Below are positions 16,853 to 25,164 of a DNA stretch of 46,029 bases, one piece after another; position 1 is the first letter of the stretch, and every line of letters starts with the position of its first letter. Under the pieces are notes generated by a model. The model worked only from the letters and a program-made list of their open reading frames with translations. It was not told the DNA's origin and ran no database searches. The stretch comes from Lentisphaerae bacterium GWF2_49_21. Its GTDB lineage: Bacteria > Verrucomicrobiota > Lentisphaeria > Victivallales > GWF2-50-93. The position numbers and the translations under genes were made by a program. The stretch is from contig MHBH01000010.1 in NCBI GenBank assembly GCA_001804805.1, positions 1-46,029 of the forward strand, read 5' to 3'.

Positions 16853-17844
16853 CTGTCGAACTGGGCGTCGAAGACGATATTCGATGCAGGGAAATCAATC
16901 TTCCTGACGAACGCACATGCTTCGGTGGCGCCATGGAACCTGTCCATGCCGGAATCTTCCCATTCGACTGAGAGAGGGCCTGTGTATCCGATCCTGTTCA
17001 GTGCGCGTATGATCTCCTCGAAGTTGATCTTGCCATGCCCGAGTGAGCGGAAATCCCAGTAGCGGCGCTTGTCGCCGAAATCGATGTGTCCGCCGAATAC
17101 TCCCGCCTCGGTAGGTTTGCATGACCAGCCGACATCCTTCATGTGGCTGTGGAATATCCTGTCCTTGAACCTGTAGATGAATTCAACATAGTCCACGCCC
17201 TGGTATCCGAAATGGCTCGGATCGTAGTTGAAGCCGAAGCAGGGATGGTTCTTTACTGCCGCGAGGGCGCGTTCAGCTGATGCGATGTCGAAGGCGATTT
17301 CAGTGGGATGCACCTCGAGCGCGAACTTAACACCGAGCTTCTTGAACTCGTTGAGGATAGGGATCCAGCGTTTTGCGAAATCCTTGTATCCGTTGTCGAT
17401 CATCTCCTTGGTCACCGGGGGGAAGGAATAGACCAGATGCCAGATTGAGCTTCCGGTGAATCCATTGACGACATTTATCCCGAGGTTCTTCGCGGCTTTT
17501 GCAGTGAGGATCATTTCTTCGGCGGCTCTTTTCCTGACACCTTCCGGATTTCCGTCGCCCCAGATATGTTCCGGGAGGATGGACTTGTGGCGTATGTCGA
17601 TGTTGTCGCAAATGGCCTGTCCGACGAGGTGGGCGCTGATGGCGTAGAGTTTGAGGCCGTTCTGCTTGAGGATATCGAGCTGGGCCTTGCAGTATTTAGG
17701 ATCGTTTGCAGCCTGGCGTACGTCCATGTGGTCGCCCCAGCATGCGAGTTCGAGTCCGTCATAGCCCATGGATTTCGCCTTTTTCGCGAGTTCCTTCAGC
17801 GGAAGATCGGCCCACTGGCCCGTGAACAATGTTACTGGTCTCAT
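16849..17844 (-). CDS. Sugar phosphate isomerase/epimerase (TIM-barrel, AP-endonuclease 2 family)
   Basis: A 331-residue cytoplasmic TIM-barrel protein of the xylose-isomerase-like family. The pattern [17 protein letters not shown] at strand 1-2, [12 protein letters not shown] in the middle, [18 protein letters not shown] and SVEWED provides the usual Glu/Asp/His metal ligands. Members interconvert sugars or inositol derivatives, and many PVC genomes carry many copies beside oxidoreductases. No partner gene is adjacent here, so the substrate is unknown. The start has AAGGAG about 8 bases upstream. The gene is convergent with lepB, and its upstream side faces a large palindrome array. Confidence 0.87.
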   Translation of the reverse strand: MRPVTLFTGQWADLPLKELAKKAKSMGYDGLELACWGDHMDVRQAANDPKYCKAQLDILKQNGLKLYAISAHLVGQAICDNIDIRHKSILPEHIWGDGNPEGVRKRAAEEMILTAKAAKNLGINVVNGFTGSSIWHLVYSFPPVTKEMIDNGYKDFAKRWIPILNEFKKLGVKFALEVHPTEIAFDIASAERALAAVKNHPCFGFNYDPSHFGYQGVDYVEFIYRFKDRIFHSHMKDVGWSCKPTEAGVFGGHIDFGDKRRYWDFRSLGHGKINFEEIIRALNRIGYTGPLSVEWEDSGMDRFHGATEACAFVRKIDFPASNIVFDAQFDR

Positions 17845-17911
17845 GTCTCAGCTCCTTATTTTTATTTTACGTCCAATAAACATAAAATATAAATGTTAAA
17901 ATGCAAATCCT

Positions 17912-18272
17912 GAGTAGCGCAGGCATTCCTGCCTGCAGCTCTTTTCTGGCAGTAGGGCGGGTTTCAACCCGCCAACTTGCTTATAAGGAGCGCCGGCGTC
18001 TCGCCGGCAATTGATTTCTTATAATGTAGTACAGGCGTCCCGCCTGTTTCTTCTCGGGCAGGAATGCCCGAGTTACTTTCTTGATGTAGAGTTCGCTGTC
18101 TCAGCGAAGAAAAGAATGTGGCATAGGCGTCCCGCCTGTGATTTTCTTGTTGAAATATACTTCTACACAGGCGAGACGCCTGTACTACATTATAAACAGG
18201 CTGGAAAGCCTGTCCTACATTATAGGAAAGCCTGTGCTACATTATAAACAGGCTGGAAAGCCTGTCCTACTT
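17912..18272. repeat. Dense array of about ten divergent palindromes
   Basis: Within 360 bases I count about ten imperfect palindromes: gcaggcattcctgcctgc, ggcgggtttcaacccgcc, gccggcgtctcgccggc, acaggcgtcccgcctgt, ctcgggcaggaatgcccgag, ttcgctgtctcagcgaa, ataggcgtcccgcctgt, acaggcgagacgcctgt and acaggctggaaagcctgt (twice, with a truncated unit between). Flanks reuse the words gtagtac and tacattat. It fills the divergent spacer between the isomerase gene and the radical SAM gene. Spacing is irregular and arms differ, so it is not CRISPR. Extragenic palindromes or structured-RNA units are the best description. Confidence 0.85.
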
Positions 18273-18310
18273 CAACTACAAAATCACGGATAGGGTGGTA
18301 ACTTACTTGT

Positions 18311-19777
18311 ATGAAAATATCATTGATATATCCGCACGTCTCAGTTTCAGAAAGATACGGGGCGGATATTGGCGATATCGGCGGGCGCCAGGCACCGCTT
18401 GGAATATTATATATTTCATCCTGGCTGAAGGAGAAAGGGCACGATGTCCAGCTCATCGACGCCGAGGCGGAAAGATTGCCAGACGAATCACTTCTTAAAA
18501 GGTTGAAATTTTTCCGCCCTGACTGCATTGGCATGTCGATAACAACCGTCGCCTACAGTAGTTCGGTCAAACTTGCCGCATGCCTGCGGGAAAATTTAAA
18601 TAATGTAGTTGTGGTCGCCGGTGGACCGCATGTGACTGCCAATCCTTCGGACGCTATTGCGAATTCCGCATTTGATTTTGGGATAGCAGGCGAGGGGGAG
18701 CTGGCGTTTTCAGAACTTCTGGAAAATATCAATAATCCTGCGAAGTTCGCAGAAATAAGAGGCTTGATATATAAAAATTCCGAAGGCGGAATTTTTATTA
18801 ATGAGAGACATGAGCCAATACAGGACCTTGATCAGCTTCCATACCCCGACCGGGATGCGCTGCCCGACATAAAACTCTACCGTCCACCTATAGGCTGCTA
18901 TCGCGAGGAATTCGTGGTTTCCCTGATCACTTCAAGGGGGTGCCCGTACCGTTGCATATTCTGCGACAATAACACATTTGGCCGGAAGATAAGATATTTC
19001 TCGCCTGAGTATATTGTCGGCGAGATAGAGGATGTCCTGAAAAGATTCAATGCGAAGGAACTTACGTTTGTCGATGACACCTTCCCTTCGAACAGGAAGC
19101 GTTTCAAGCGGATCCTGGAACTGATATTGGAGAAGAAACTTCATTTCTCCTGGACATGCATGGCGAATGTGAACGATCTTGATGATGAAATCCTGCGTCT
19201 CATGAAGGATGCCGGCTGCTGGCAGATCGCGATCGGGATTGAGGCCGGTGATGACGAAGTCATGAAAGTCATCAAAAAGGGGATTACGACGGCAAAGGTC
19301 AGGGAAGTTGCGAATTCCGCACACAGGCTCGGTATCATGATGAAGGGCTTCTTTATCCTCGGTCATCCGATGGAGACACATGAGAGCATGAGGAAGACGA
19401 AGGAGTTCGCGTTGTCACTTCCTCTGACAGATGTCGTCTGTACCATAGCCACACCAATAAAAGGTACGGAACTTTATGAGATGGCTGCATCTGGTAAATA
19501 CGGGAAATTCGATGCGTCTGCAGATTCGTCAAGGTTCAACTATTGGGAGCCGGTGTTCGTGCCGGAGGGGCTTACGGAAGATGAGCTCTACAAGGCACAG
19601 CGTGACTTCTACAAGTCTTTCTATGTTAGGCCGGTTATTTTCTTCAGGCAGCTTGGAAAAATTAAAAACATTAAGATACTGCTGAGGACGATGAATGCGG
19701 TATTGAAAATTCTGAGGATGAAGTCCAAAGATAGTAGGACGGGTTTTAACCCGTCAACTAATAAATCGTCGGGTTGA
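18311..19777 (+). CDS. B12-binding-domain radical SAM protein
   Basis: A 488-residue protein. The N-terminal part (residues about 1-150) is a cobalamin-binding-like Rossmann domain (PHVSVSER, LGILYISSWLKEKGHDVQLID, GGPHVT) without the DxHxxG motif, as in most of this class. The radical SAM core follows, with the cluster motif C211-x3-C215-x2-C218 in SRGCPYRCIFCDN. Relatives modify lipids, cofactors or natural products, often by methylation; no partner genes reveal the substrate. The ATG at 18311 starts the domain. The final 14-15 codons and the stop lie within palindromic repeat DNA (19738-19785), so the tail looks like an accretion and is probably not functional. Confidence 0.85.
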   Translation: MKISLIYPHVSVSERYGADIGDIGGRQAPLGILYISSWLKEKGHDVQLIDAEAERLPDESLLKRLKFFRPDCIGMSITTVAYSSSVKLAACLRENLNNVVVVAGGPHVTANPSDAIANSAFDFGIAGEGELAFSELLENINNPAKFAEIRGLIYKNSEGGIFINERHEPIQDLDQLPYPDRDALPDIKLYRPPIGCYREEFVVSLITSRGCPYRCIFCDNNTFGRKIRYFSPEYIVGEIEDVLKRFNAKELTFVDDTFPSNRKRFKRILELILEKKLHFSWTCMANVNDLDDEILRLMKDAGCWQIAIGIEAGDDEVMKVIKKGITTAKVREVANSAHRLGIMMKGFFILGHPMETHESMRKTKEFALSLPLTDVVCTIATPIKGTELYEMAASGKYGKFDASADSSRFNYWEPVFVPEGLTEDELYKAQRDFYKSFYVRPVIFFRQLGKIKNIKILLRTMNAVLKILRMKSKDSRTGFNPSTNKSSG

Positions 19778-19785
19778 AACCCGAC
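19738..19785. repeat. Two palindromes overlapping the 3' end of the radical SAM gene
   Basis: GACGGGTTTTAACCCGTC (19738-19755) and GTCGGGTTGAAACCCGAC (19768-19785) are repeats of the ggcgggtttcaacccgcc type seen at about 17956-17973. The TGA stop of the radical SAM gene (19775-19777) falls in the loop region of the second. Confidence 0.8.
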
Positions 19786-19794
19786 ATACTTAAA

Positions 19795-19825
19795 TAAAAA
19801 CGGGGCCGGTTTTGGCCGGCCCCGT
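19795..19825 (-). terminator. Intrinsic terminator of the small exported-protein gene
   Basis: ACGGGGCCGG (19800-19809) and CCGGCCCCGT (19816-19825) form a perfect 10-bp GC-rich stem. On the minus strand it is followed by TTTTT, ending the transcript of the gene at 19847-20227. It may also slow plus-strand transcription from the radical SAM gene. Confidence 0.85.
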
Positions 19826-19846
19826 ATGAATCAAATCAAATAGCAG

Positions 19847-20227
19847 TTATTTGGCAGCAGCTTCTGCGATGCTGGTGATTTCAATGACCTTCACCATCTT
19901 CTTGCCTTCTTTGCCTTCTTTGGGTTCCTTGGTAATGCCTTTGCCCTTGACTGTTACGTTCTTGTCAAGGAACTTTTCAGGATTCATGGCATCATCCTTG
20001 ACCTTGGGCAGCATGGCTTTCCCATCCGCCATTTCAAGTGCGAAAGTGCCTTCCTTTTCTCCCTTTACAACCTTGCCGGTGATTTCGATTTCCTTGGCTC
20101 CGGCGGCGGCGGCTTCAACCTTCTTATCGCCCTTGTCAGCCTTCTCAGCTTTCTTTTCGCCATCAGCAAAAGCGGCGATTCCTGTTACAAGTCCGACGGC
20201 CACGAGCAGTGCAAGCATCTTCTTCAT
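19847..20227 (-). CDS. Small exported lysine-rich protein
   Basis: A 126-residue protein with a clear signal peptide (MKKMLALLVAVGLVTGIAAFA, cleavage near residue 21). A Lys/Glu/Ala linker follows, then a beta-rich segment of about 75 residues (ITGKVVKGEKEGTFALEMAD, then NVTVKGKGITKE, then MVKVIEITSI). That pattern suggests a small OB-fold. It probably resides in the periplasm; ligand and role are unknown. AAGGAGA precedes the start at good spacing, a plausible promoter lies at 20271-20298 and a strong terminator follows, so it looks like a self-contained single-gene unit. Confidence 0.78.
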   Translation of the reverse strand: MKKMLALLVAVGLVTGIAAFADGEKKAEKADKGDKKVEAAAAGAKEIEITGKVVKGEKEGTFALEMADGKAMLPKVKDDAMNPEKFLDKNVTVKGKGITKEPKEGKEGKKMVKVIEITSIAEAAAK

Positions 20228-20270
20228 ACAATTCTCTCCTTTTTAGAGTTTAAAATTTTAATGGGCATAA

Positions 20271-20298
20271 AATATAGCAGTGCTACATTTTAATACAA
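20271..20298 (-). promoter_or_regulatory. Possible sigma-70-type promoter of the small exported protein
   Basis: On the minus strand TTGTAT (20293-20298) and TATATT (20271-20276) are separated by 16 bases and lie about 44 bases upstream of the start codon. The match to -35/-10 consensus is fair and the region is AT-rich. This call rests on sequence resemblance alone. Confidence 0.3.
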
Positions 20299-20534
20299 AG
20301 AATACAGGCCAAAATCCCATATGTAAATCGCATATAAAACGGTGATAGCCCTTTAAATATTGCAGTCCTTTGCCGGAAATATTGCAAGTCGTTCATGTGC
20401 AACGAGAAGAACTGCAGCGGGCCGGGGCGCTGCGGGAGCAGGCGAGGTCACTCTGTTTGGACAATGCATCAGGGAATGGTATCTTATTTGGTTTGATGCC
20501 GGTAACTGATATCATTGGGAATTGGGAAGAATTT
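20299..20534. other. Spacer upstream of the sugar kinase
   Basis: The kinase frame is open back to 20370, but those 55 codons precede the conserved N terminus and resemble no known extension. I see no repeat unit or strong hairpin here. It presumably contains the kinase promoter. Confidence 0.35.
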
Positions 20535-21425
20535 ATGAAAATACTTAATTTCGGTTCGGTGAACATAGACCATGTCTATTCAGTTGAACATTTTGTCCGG
20601 CCAGGCGAAACCTTGTCCAGTCTTTTGTACAGCAGGTTTTCCGGAGGCAAGGGGGCCAATCAGTCGATTGCCCTGGCAAAGGCTGGCGCCGACGTCTTCC
20701 ATGCGGGAAAGATAGGTTCCGACGGAATATGGCTGAAGGACAATCTGAAAAAATGCGGAGTTTGCACCGGTTTTCTCAAAGTCGGGAAGATCCCGACCGG
20801 GCATGCCGTTATCCAAGTCAGCAAAAGCGGGGAGAACTCCATCGTGCTCTATGGCGGCTCCAACCAGGACATTGATGAAAACTTCGCGAAGAAAGCCATC
20901 GCGAAATTTTCAAAAGGGGATTATCTTCTTCTCCAGAATGAAATCAGTTCAATCCCATTCATAATGGAAAAGGCGCATCAGCGCGGAATGAAGATAGTAT
21001 TCAATCCTGCACCGATGAACAGCCCGGTCAAATCATATCCCCTGAAGCTTGTTGATATTTTCATCCTAAATGAAATCGAAGGCTCGGAGCTCTCAGGCAG
21101 AAAAGGATTCCAGGATGTGCTGCGGGAGATGAAAAGGAAATATCCGAAGGCGCTGACAATCATGACGCTTGGTTCCAAGGGAGCTGCATTCATTGAAAAT
21201 GGGAGGATTGTCTTTGTTCCTGCGGTAAAGGTGAAGCCGGTTGACACAACCGCAGCAGGAGATACATTCATCGGATATTTCCTGGCCGGGATCGCCAAAG
21301 GCATGAAAACTGGAGATGCTGCAAGGATGGCATGCCGTGCATCGGCGATCTGTGTCACCCGCAAAGGCGCAGCCGATTCGATCCCGGAAATGCGCGAAGT
21401 CCGCAGAACAGCCTTGCGGGCTTAA
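20535..21425 (+). CDS. PfkB-family carbohydrate kinase (ribokinase-like)
   Basis: A 296-residue cytoplasmic sugar kinase, close to ribokinase length (about 305). It shows the first PfkB signature GGKGANQSIALAKAGADVFH near residue 37, with the substrate-binding SVNIDHVY segment before it. The second signature DTTAAGDTFIGYFLAG contains the catalytic aspartate near residue 240. The start at 20535 gives the family N terminus MKILNFGSVNIDHV. The ribosome-binding site is weak (GGGAAGA). Ribose is the likeliest substrate, but other pentoses or nucleosides cannot be excluded. No ribose transporter is nearby; an MFS carrier follows after 200 bases. Confidence 0.85.
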   Translation: MKILNFGSVNIDHVYSVEHFVRPGETLSSLLYSRFSGGKGANQSIALAKAGADVFHAGKIGSDGIWLKDNLKKCGVCTGFLKVGKIPTGHAVIQVSKSGENSIVLYGGSNQDIDENFAKKAIAKFSKGDYLLLQNEISSIPFIMEKAHQRGMKIVFNPAPMNSPVKSYPLKLVDIFILNEIEGSELSGRKGFQDVLREMKRKYPKALTIMTLGSKGAAFIENGRIVFVPAVKVKPVDTTAAGDTFIGYFLAGIAKGMKTGDAARMACRASAICVTRKGAADSIPEMREVRRTALRA

Positions 21426-21449
21426 TCCGCCTGATGCGGATGGATTTTT
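21425..21449 (+). terminator. Terminator starting in the sugar-kinase stop codon
   Basis: ATCCGC (21425-21430) and GCGGAT (21436-21441) form a 6-bp stem with a CTGAT loop, followed by GGATTTTT. The first base of the stem is the last base of the TAA stop. The short stem makes it a modest terminator. Confidence 0.5.
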
Positions 21450-21454
21450 CTTGA

Positions 21455-21622
21455 AGTAGGTACGTGCTTTAGCATGTACCTTTCTTGGTTTTAAGAATGG
21501 GACAGGTTTCCTTCGACATGCTCAGGACAAGTAAGCCCATCCCTACTTTTCCGTAAGGCATATTCTTGTGTTGTTTCCCTGTTTGAATTTTGAGATTTGG
21601 AACTTGGACTTTGGAATTTAAA
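21455..21622. repeat. Mixed repeat words upstream of the MFS gene
   Basis: Three repeat types are juxtaposed. A ggtacgtgctttagcatgta palindrome occupies 21455-21482. A ttccttcgacatgctcagga word lies near 21510-21529, followed by a catccctactttt word like that at 2816-2829. A ttggaacttggactttggaa string ends at about 21617. They fill almost the entire spacer and supply the first ten codons of the longer MFS frame, one reason to reject that start. Confidence 0.6.
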
Positions 21623-21626
21623 ACAA

Positions 21627-22880
21627 ATGACGAGTCATAGAAAAGGTCCGCCCTTCATATGGCGGAATTACATACTGTTCTCAATTGACGGCGGACTGTT
21701 CATGGGGGGCATGGCCTTCCTCAGTTCGGAAACCGTCCTGCCGAGCATAATCAAGGATCTTGGTGGTTCGGCCTGGCTTATTTCATTCATGCCTGTAATG
21801 ATGACCCTCGGCTGGGTGCTGCCGCCGATCTTCACCGCACATTTTGTTGAAAGGCTCCACAAGGTCAAACGCTTTACGCTTACTCTTGGGATCTTCCAGA
21901 GGATTCCGTACATATTCGCGGCCTTGATGCTTATGTTCTATAAGGATGCGCCACCATTCCTGCTCCTCTGCATAGTGGCGTCGGCTCCTTTCATATCAGG
22001 TTTCTTGGGTGGCATCGGTGCAGGTGCGTTCGGTGAACTGACGGCAAGGCTCATACCAAGCAACCGTCTGGCGTCGGTATACAGCCTCAGGTTCATCATA
22101 ACTGTTCTGATCGGGCTTGCCGCAGGTTTTGCCGTCAAGGACATTCTCACGATCTTCCCCGGCGTGTTCGGATACGGAATACTCCACCTGATCGCCTTTG
22201 GATTCCTATGCCTTGCCTGGTTTGCCCTCGCAATGACGGAGGATGAACATGTACCCGAAAAGAAACAAGCCGCCAAACATGTGGATATGATGGACAACCT
22301 GTCGAACGTGCCTGTCATAATAAGGAATGATCCGCGGCTCAGGAATTATCTTCTAATGGCTTTTTTCGGAACCGGCAACTTTATCTTCATACCTTTCCTC
22401 GCCATATATGCCCTCGAGACTCTTGGCCGCGATCTGAGCTTTACAGGGGTGCTGCTGATAGCGCAGATGCTTGGCGGAATAACAGGCAACCTTGCCGCGG
22501 GCCTGATAGGGGATTACATCAGCACGAAAAGAGTGATAATCATTTCCCGGATATGCATGATGGCGGTCTGCATGGCAATACCGTTTTCCGGTTCTGAAAT
22601 GATGTTCCTTGGAGTTTTCTTCCTGTATGGCGCCGCATTCTTCATGGACAGGGTCGGAGTCATGACGATGGCGAACCAGATATCACCTGTTGAAAAACGC
22701 CCGACATACCTGTCGATAATCACCTTCAACGGGTTCCCCGCAATGGTTTCTGCGGCCCTTCTGAGCACGCTCCTGCAGGTTATGTTCAACAGCATCATCC
22801 CCGCCGCCATGATAGCAATATCGGCGATGATGGTTTCCCTGTTCTTTGTCCTGAAGATAAAAGAGGAGAAAAATGCATGA
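21627..22880 (+). CDS. MFS transporter
   Basis: A 417-residue membrane protein with about twelve hydrophobic segments and the central cytoplasmic loop typical of the major facilitator superfamily. The start at 21627 (MTSHRKGPPFIWRNYILFS) is chosen because the upstream in-frame codons are repeat sequence. The first helix holds a conserved GGLFMGGMAFLSSETVLPS. Substrate is not recognisable; the preceding sugar kinase makes a sugar possible but this is only context. The stop overlaps the start of a 32-residue ORF in an ATGA junction. Confidence 0.85.
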   Translation: MTSHRKGPPFIWRNYILFSIDGGLFMGGMAFLSSETVLPSIIKDLGGSAWLISFMPVMMTLGWVLPPIFTAHFVERLHKVKRFTLTLGIFQRIPYIFAALMLMFYKDAPPFLLLCIVASAPFISGFLGGIGAGAFGELTARLIPSNRLASVYSLRFIITVLIGLAAGFAVKDILTIFPGVFGYGILHLIAFGFLCLAWFALAMTEDEHVPEKKQAAKHVDMMDNLSNVPVIIRNDPRLRNYLLMAFFGTGNFIFIPFLAIYALETLGRDLSFTGVLLIAQMLGGITGNLAAGLIGDYISTKRVIIISRICMMAVCMAIPFSGSEMMFLGVFFLYGAAFFMDRVGVMTMANQISPVEKRPTYLSIITFNGFPAMVSAALLSTLLQVMFNSIIPAAMIAISAMMVSLFFVLKIKEEKNA

Positions 22881-22975
22881 GGGGATGTGCTTCAAAGCTT
22901 AAATTCAAAATCGACACGCATGCAGTCATCATCTCAAAAGAGAACCCAGCGGAGAAGAAGAAAACTGACAAGTAA
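22877..22975 (+). CDS. Possible 32-residue protein coupled to the MFS gene
   Basis: An ATG at 22877 overlaps the MFS stop codon (ATGA). A strong purine-rich GAGGAGA (22863-22869) sits 7 bases upstream, inside the MFS 3' end. The product has a basic, Lys-rich sequence starting MRGCASKLKFKIDTHAVIIS and ending KKKTDK. The four-base overlap and Shine-Dalgarno are typical of translationally coupled genes, but at 32 codons chance is a serious alternative. It ends 11 bases before the convergent VWA gene. Confidence 0.4.
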   Translation: MRGCASKLKFKIDTHAVIISKENPAEKKKTDK

Positions 22976-22986
22976 GCCGGTACGCG

Positions 22987-24018
22987 TTATGGCACTTTCA
23001 GGAACCAGGTGGCGCCCAGGATGAAGCCCGCGAAAATCAATCCCAGGGCTGTTGTCATCAGAGGAGGGGCGAGTTCCCTGTAGTCGACATAACGCGGCTG
23101 TTCCACGCTTGTCTTTTCAAGCTTGTCTATCTCCTCCATCGTCTTCTTGAGGCCTTCCTTGTCCGCCGCCGTGAAATATCTTCCGCCTGTTGTCTCGGCT
23201 ATGTCCTTTAGAAGTTTTTCATCGAATTCATCCTTTAGAGGCACAAGCTGCCTGCCAAAGAAGCCCTCCTGGATTATGAATGAGTTCTTGCTGCCGATGC
23301 CGACGGTATATATGGTTATATCGAAGGTTTTTGCGAGTTTCGCAGCCTGCAGGGGCGTTATCTGCGCATTTACATTGTTCCGCCCGTCAGTGAACACTAC
23401 AGCGACCTTTCTCTTTGATTCGCAGTTTTTCAATCTGTTCACTGCGCTTGAGATCGGACTTGCTATTCCAGTCTGCTCACCGAGGCTTCCTGCATCGCGC
23501 ATCTCAAGATGGGTGAACAGCCATGCATGGTCAAGCGTGGGTGGGCATGCCGGGTAGGGCAGGGTGGAGAAGAAGACCATTCCTATCCTGTCATTCGGCC
23601 TTGCCCCGATGAACTTCTTAATCTCCTCCTTCGCTATGTCGATCCTTGGTTTCAGCTTTCCGGAGTTTATAGCTGCGACAACTTCCTTGCCGCTGGAATA
23701 TTTTTCAGGGACATCGAACGCCTCCATGCTGGGTGAAACATCGAGGATGATCATTATATCAATTCCCTCTGCCCTCTGTTTGAACTCGTCGTTTCCCTGC
23801 TGTGGACGCGCCGCGGCGATTATAAGTATTGCGGCTGCTGTAAAATACAGGAGCATCGGCAGGTTCGAGAAGATAATTGTCCTTGCGGAGCCGGTGCAGG
23901 TTGAGAATGGCTTGATCGAGGAAATGATGATCGTCGGATTTTTCCGCCTGAGAACATAGAAGAGGAGCCCGAGAAGCGGGATCAGCAGAAGTAAAAGCCA
24001 TGGATACGCGAATATCAT
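22987..24018 (-). CDS. BatA-like von Willebrand factor A membrane protein
   Basis: A 343-residue inner-membrane protein. Two N-terminal hydrophobic segments (about residues 4-23 and 54-70) and one near the C terminus (LMTTALGLIFAGFILGATWF) bracket a VWA domain. The metal-ion-dependent adhesion site is intact: DVSPS at residues 93-97, with later FFST and FTDGRNN. This layout is that of BatA/BatB proteins, which work with MoxR AAA ATPases in envelope stress or maturation. The start at 24018 fits AGGA upstream and the first helix; the longer frame runs through repeats. It is the last gene of the moxR operon. Confidence 0.87.
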   Translation of the reverse strand: MIFAYPWLLLLLIPLLGLLFYVLRRKNPTIIISSIKPFSTCTGSARTIIFSNLPMLLYFTAAAILIIAAARPQQGNDEFKQRAEGIDIMIILDVSPSMEAFDVPEKYSSGKEVVAAINSGKLKPRIDIAKEEIKKFIGARPNDRIGMVFFSTLPYPACPPTLDHAWLFTHLEMRDAGSLGEQTGIASPISSAVNRLKNCESKRKVAVVFTDGRNNVNAQITPLQAAKLAKTFDITIYTVGIGSKNSFIIQEGFFGRQLVPLKDEFDEKLLKDIAETTGGRYFTAADKEGLKKTMEEIDKLEKTSVEQPRYVDYRELAPPLMTTALGLIFAGFILGATWFLKVP

Positions 24019-24040
24019 ATTAGAAATCCTGTAATTATTT

Positions 24041-24108
24041 AACTTCGAACTTTGAACATCCTCCTTCGCCAAGGCTACGGGGGACAGGTCGAACATTCAA
24101 CATCGAAG
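24041..24108. repeat. Interrupted repeat inside the moxR operon
   Basis: Halves of the gaacttcgaactttgaacatc family (24041-24060 and 24090-24108) are separated by 29 bases containing the ctccttcgccaaggctacgg word. One repeat type appears inserted in another. It lies between two genes of a probable operon, so it is likely transcribed. Confidence 0.65.
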
Positions 24109-24111
24109 TAT

Positions 24112-25134
24112 TCAGACAATATTGTTGATATTTCCGTGTTTCTCCCTGACACCTGACACCTGCTGTCCTGATTCCACGGGCCTCGTGGTGATCACCAGGA
24201 CTTCCGCCTTGATGATTGCATTTTCAATTACCGCCTCGTCTGCCGGCAGTTTTGCGAACTTCACAAGATCGGCCGCTGTCATGAATTCCTTCAGAAAGCT
24301 CCTGTTCTCATTGCCCAATGGGCTGTTTTCTCGTTTCAGATCCTCAAGAAATTCAGCAGTGGTCTGAGTCGGCGCATGCAATGAGAACCTTTTTTCAAGA
24401 TAGTTCCTGATTATGTCCGTCAGCTTTGAGATGCAGATGTCGGTTGAGAGCCTGCCTCCCTTGAGTTCAATGCGGAGTTTTCCGAATTCCGCGAGGGCGA
24501 CATCCCATGCTGGGATTGCCCTCTGATAATTATTTTTCCTGTTCCTCCTGAACATAAGGAACAGGAAAATAATTATGACTCCGATGACTATTCCGGCCAG
24601 GATGAAAAGCAGTTTATTTGAAATAATCTTCTTAATCATGCTTCCTGCCACAGCGAGTTCCTGGGAGCTGCCAATGTCAAGGGGGGCGGATTCAAATGGG
24701 GATATTGCCGCCACCAGCGATCTTTGCTTGTCGGAAGATGCTGGATTATTCAGTTCAATTTCAATCCTGCCTTCTTCAATCCTGCCATTTTGGTAAGGTT
24801 GGAGCTTCGCCGATACCTTCCATTTCCATGAACCCCAGCCAAGTCCGGAAAACTTTATTGCCGCATTTCCCTCCGACTGCGAACCTTTCCCCGGGGTGAC
24901 ATTCGCCTTGACAGGCCATCTGTGCCATGGGCATGCAATCAATCCATCTGCGGATACAGTGCTCCCAAGTTTTATATCCGTGGCGGGAGCCAGTGTAAAG
25001 ACAGGAGATAGGATGTCTGCTCCTGCCTTTTTCCCTTGATTATATTTAAGGACAACCGCTGCGAATATCGCAATTGTCGCGAAACCTGCAATCGCGAGTA
25101 TTGTCAAAAGGCGGTTTTTGATTTTATTTCTCAT
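24112..25134 (-). CDS. DUF4381-like membrane protein of the moxR operon
   Basis: A 340-residue protein. A signal or anchor helix (residues about 10-28) precedes an extracytoplasmic beta-rich region. A strong membrane segment near residue 190 (LLFILAGIVIGVIIIFLFLM) is followed by a cytoplasmic helical domain. That domain (YLEKRFSLHAPTQTTAEFL... AADLVKFAKLPAD) resembles DUF4381 proteins that sit between DUF58 and VWA genes in moxR operons. The exact biochemical role of this family is not established. The stop is followed by a repeat before the VWA gene, and the start comes 7 bases after a hairpin ending the DUF58 gene. Confidence 0.72.
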   Translation of the reverse strand: MRNKIKNRLLTILAIAGFATIAIFAAVVLKYNQGKKAGADILSPVFTLAPATDIKLGSTVSADGLIACPWHRWPVKANVTPGKGSQSEGNAAIKFSGLGWGSWKWKVSAKLQPYQNGRIEEGRIEIELNNPASSDKQRSLVAAISPFESAPLDIGSSQELAVAGSMIKKIISNKLLFILAGIVIGVIIIFLFLMFRRNRKNNYQRAIPAWDVALAEFGKLRIELKGGRLSTDICISKLTDIIRNYLEKRFSLHAPTQTTAEFLEDLKRENSPLGNENRSFLKEFMTAADLVKFAKLPADEAVIENAIIKAEVLVITTRPVESGQQVSGVREKHGNINNIV

Positions 25135-25140
25135 AATATT

Positions 25141-25164
25141 ATAAATTTTCGAAGAAAAATTTAT
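25141..25164 (-). other. Stop-codon hairpin between DUF58 and DUF4381-like genes
   Basis: ATAAATTTT and AAAATTTAT arms (25141-25149, 25156-25164) pair perfectly. The DUF58 stop (25161-25163) is in the 5' arm as read on the minus strand. It ends 6 bases before the next ATG, and no Shine-Dalgarno fits between. Confidence 0.6.

Noticed and set aside
17912-18272. CRISPR array
   Set aside because: Units are palindromes with differing arms and irregular spacing; there are no identical direct repeats with constant spacers, and no cas genes.
20370-20534. N-terminal extension of the sugar kinase
   Set aside because: The extension precedes the conserved MKILNFGSVNIDH start and resembles no known domain.
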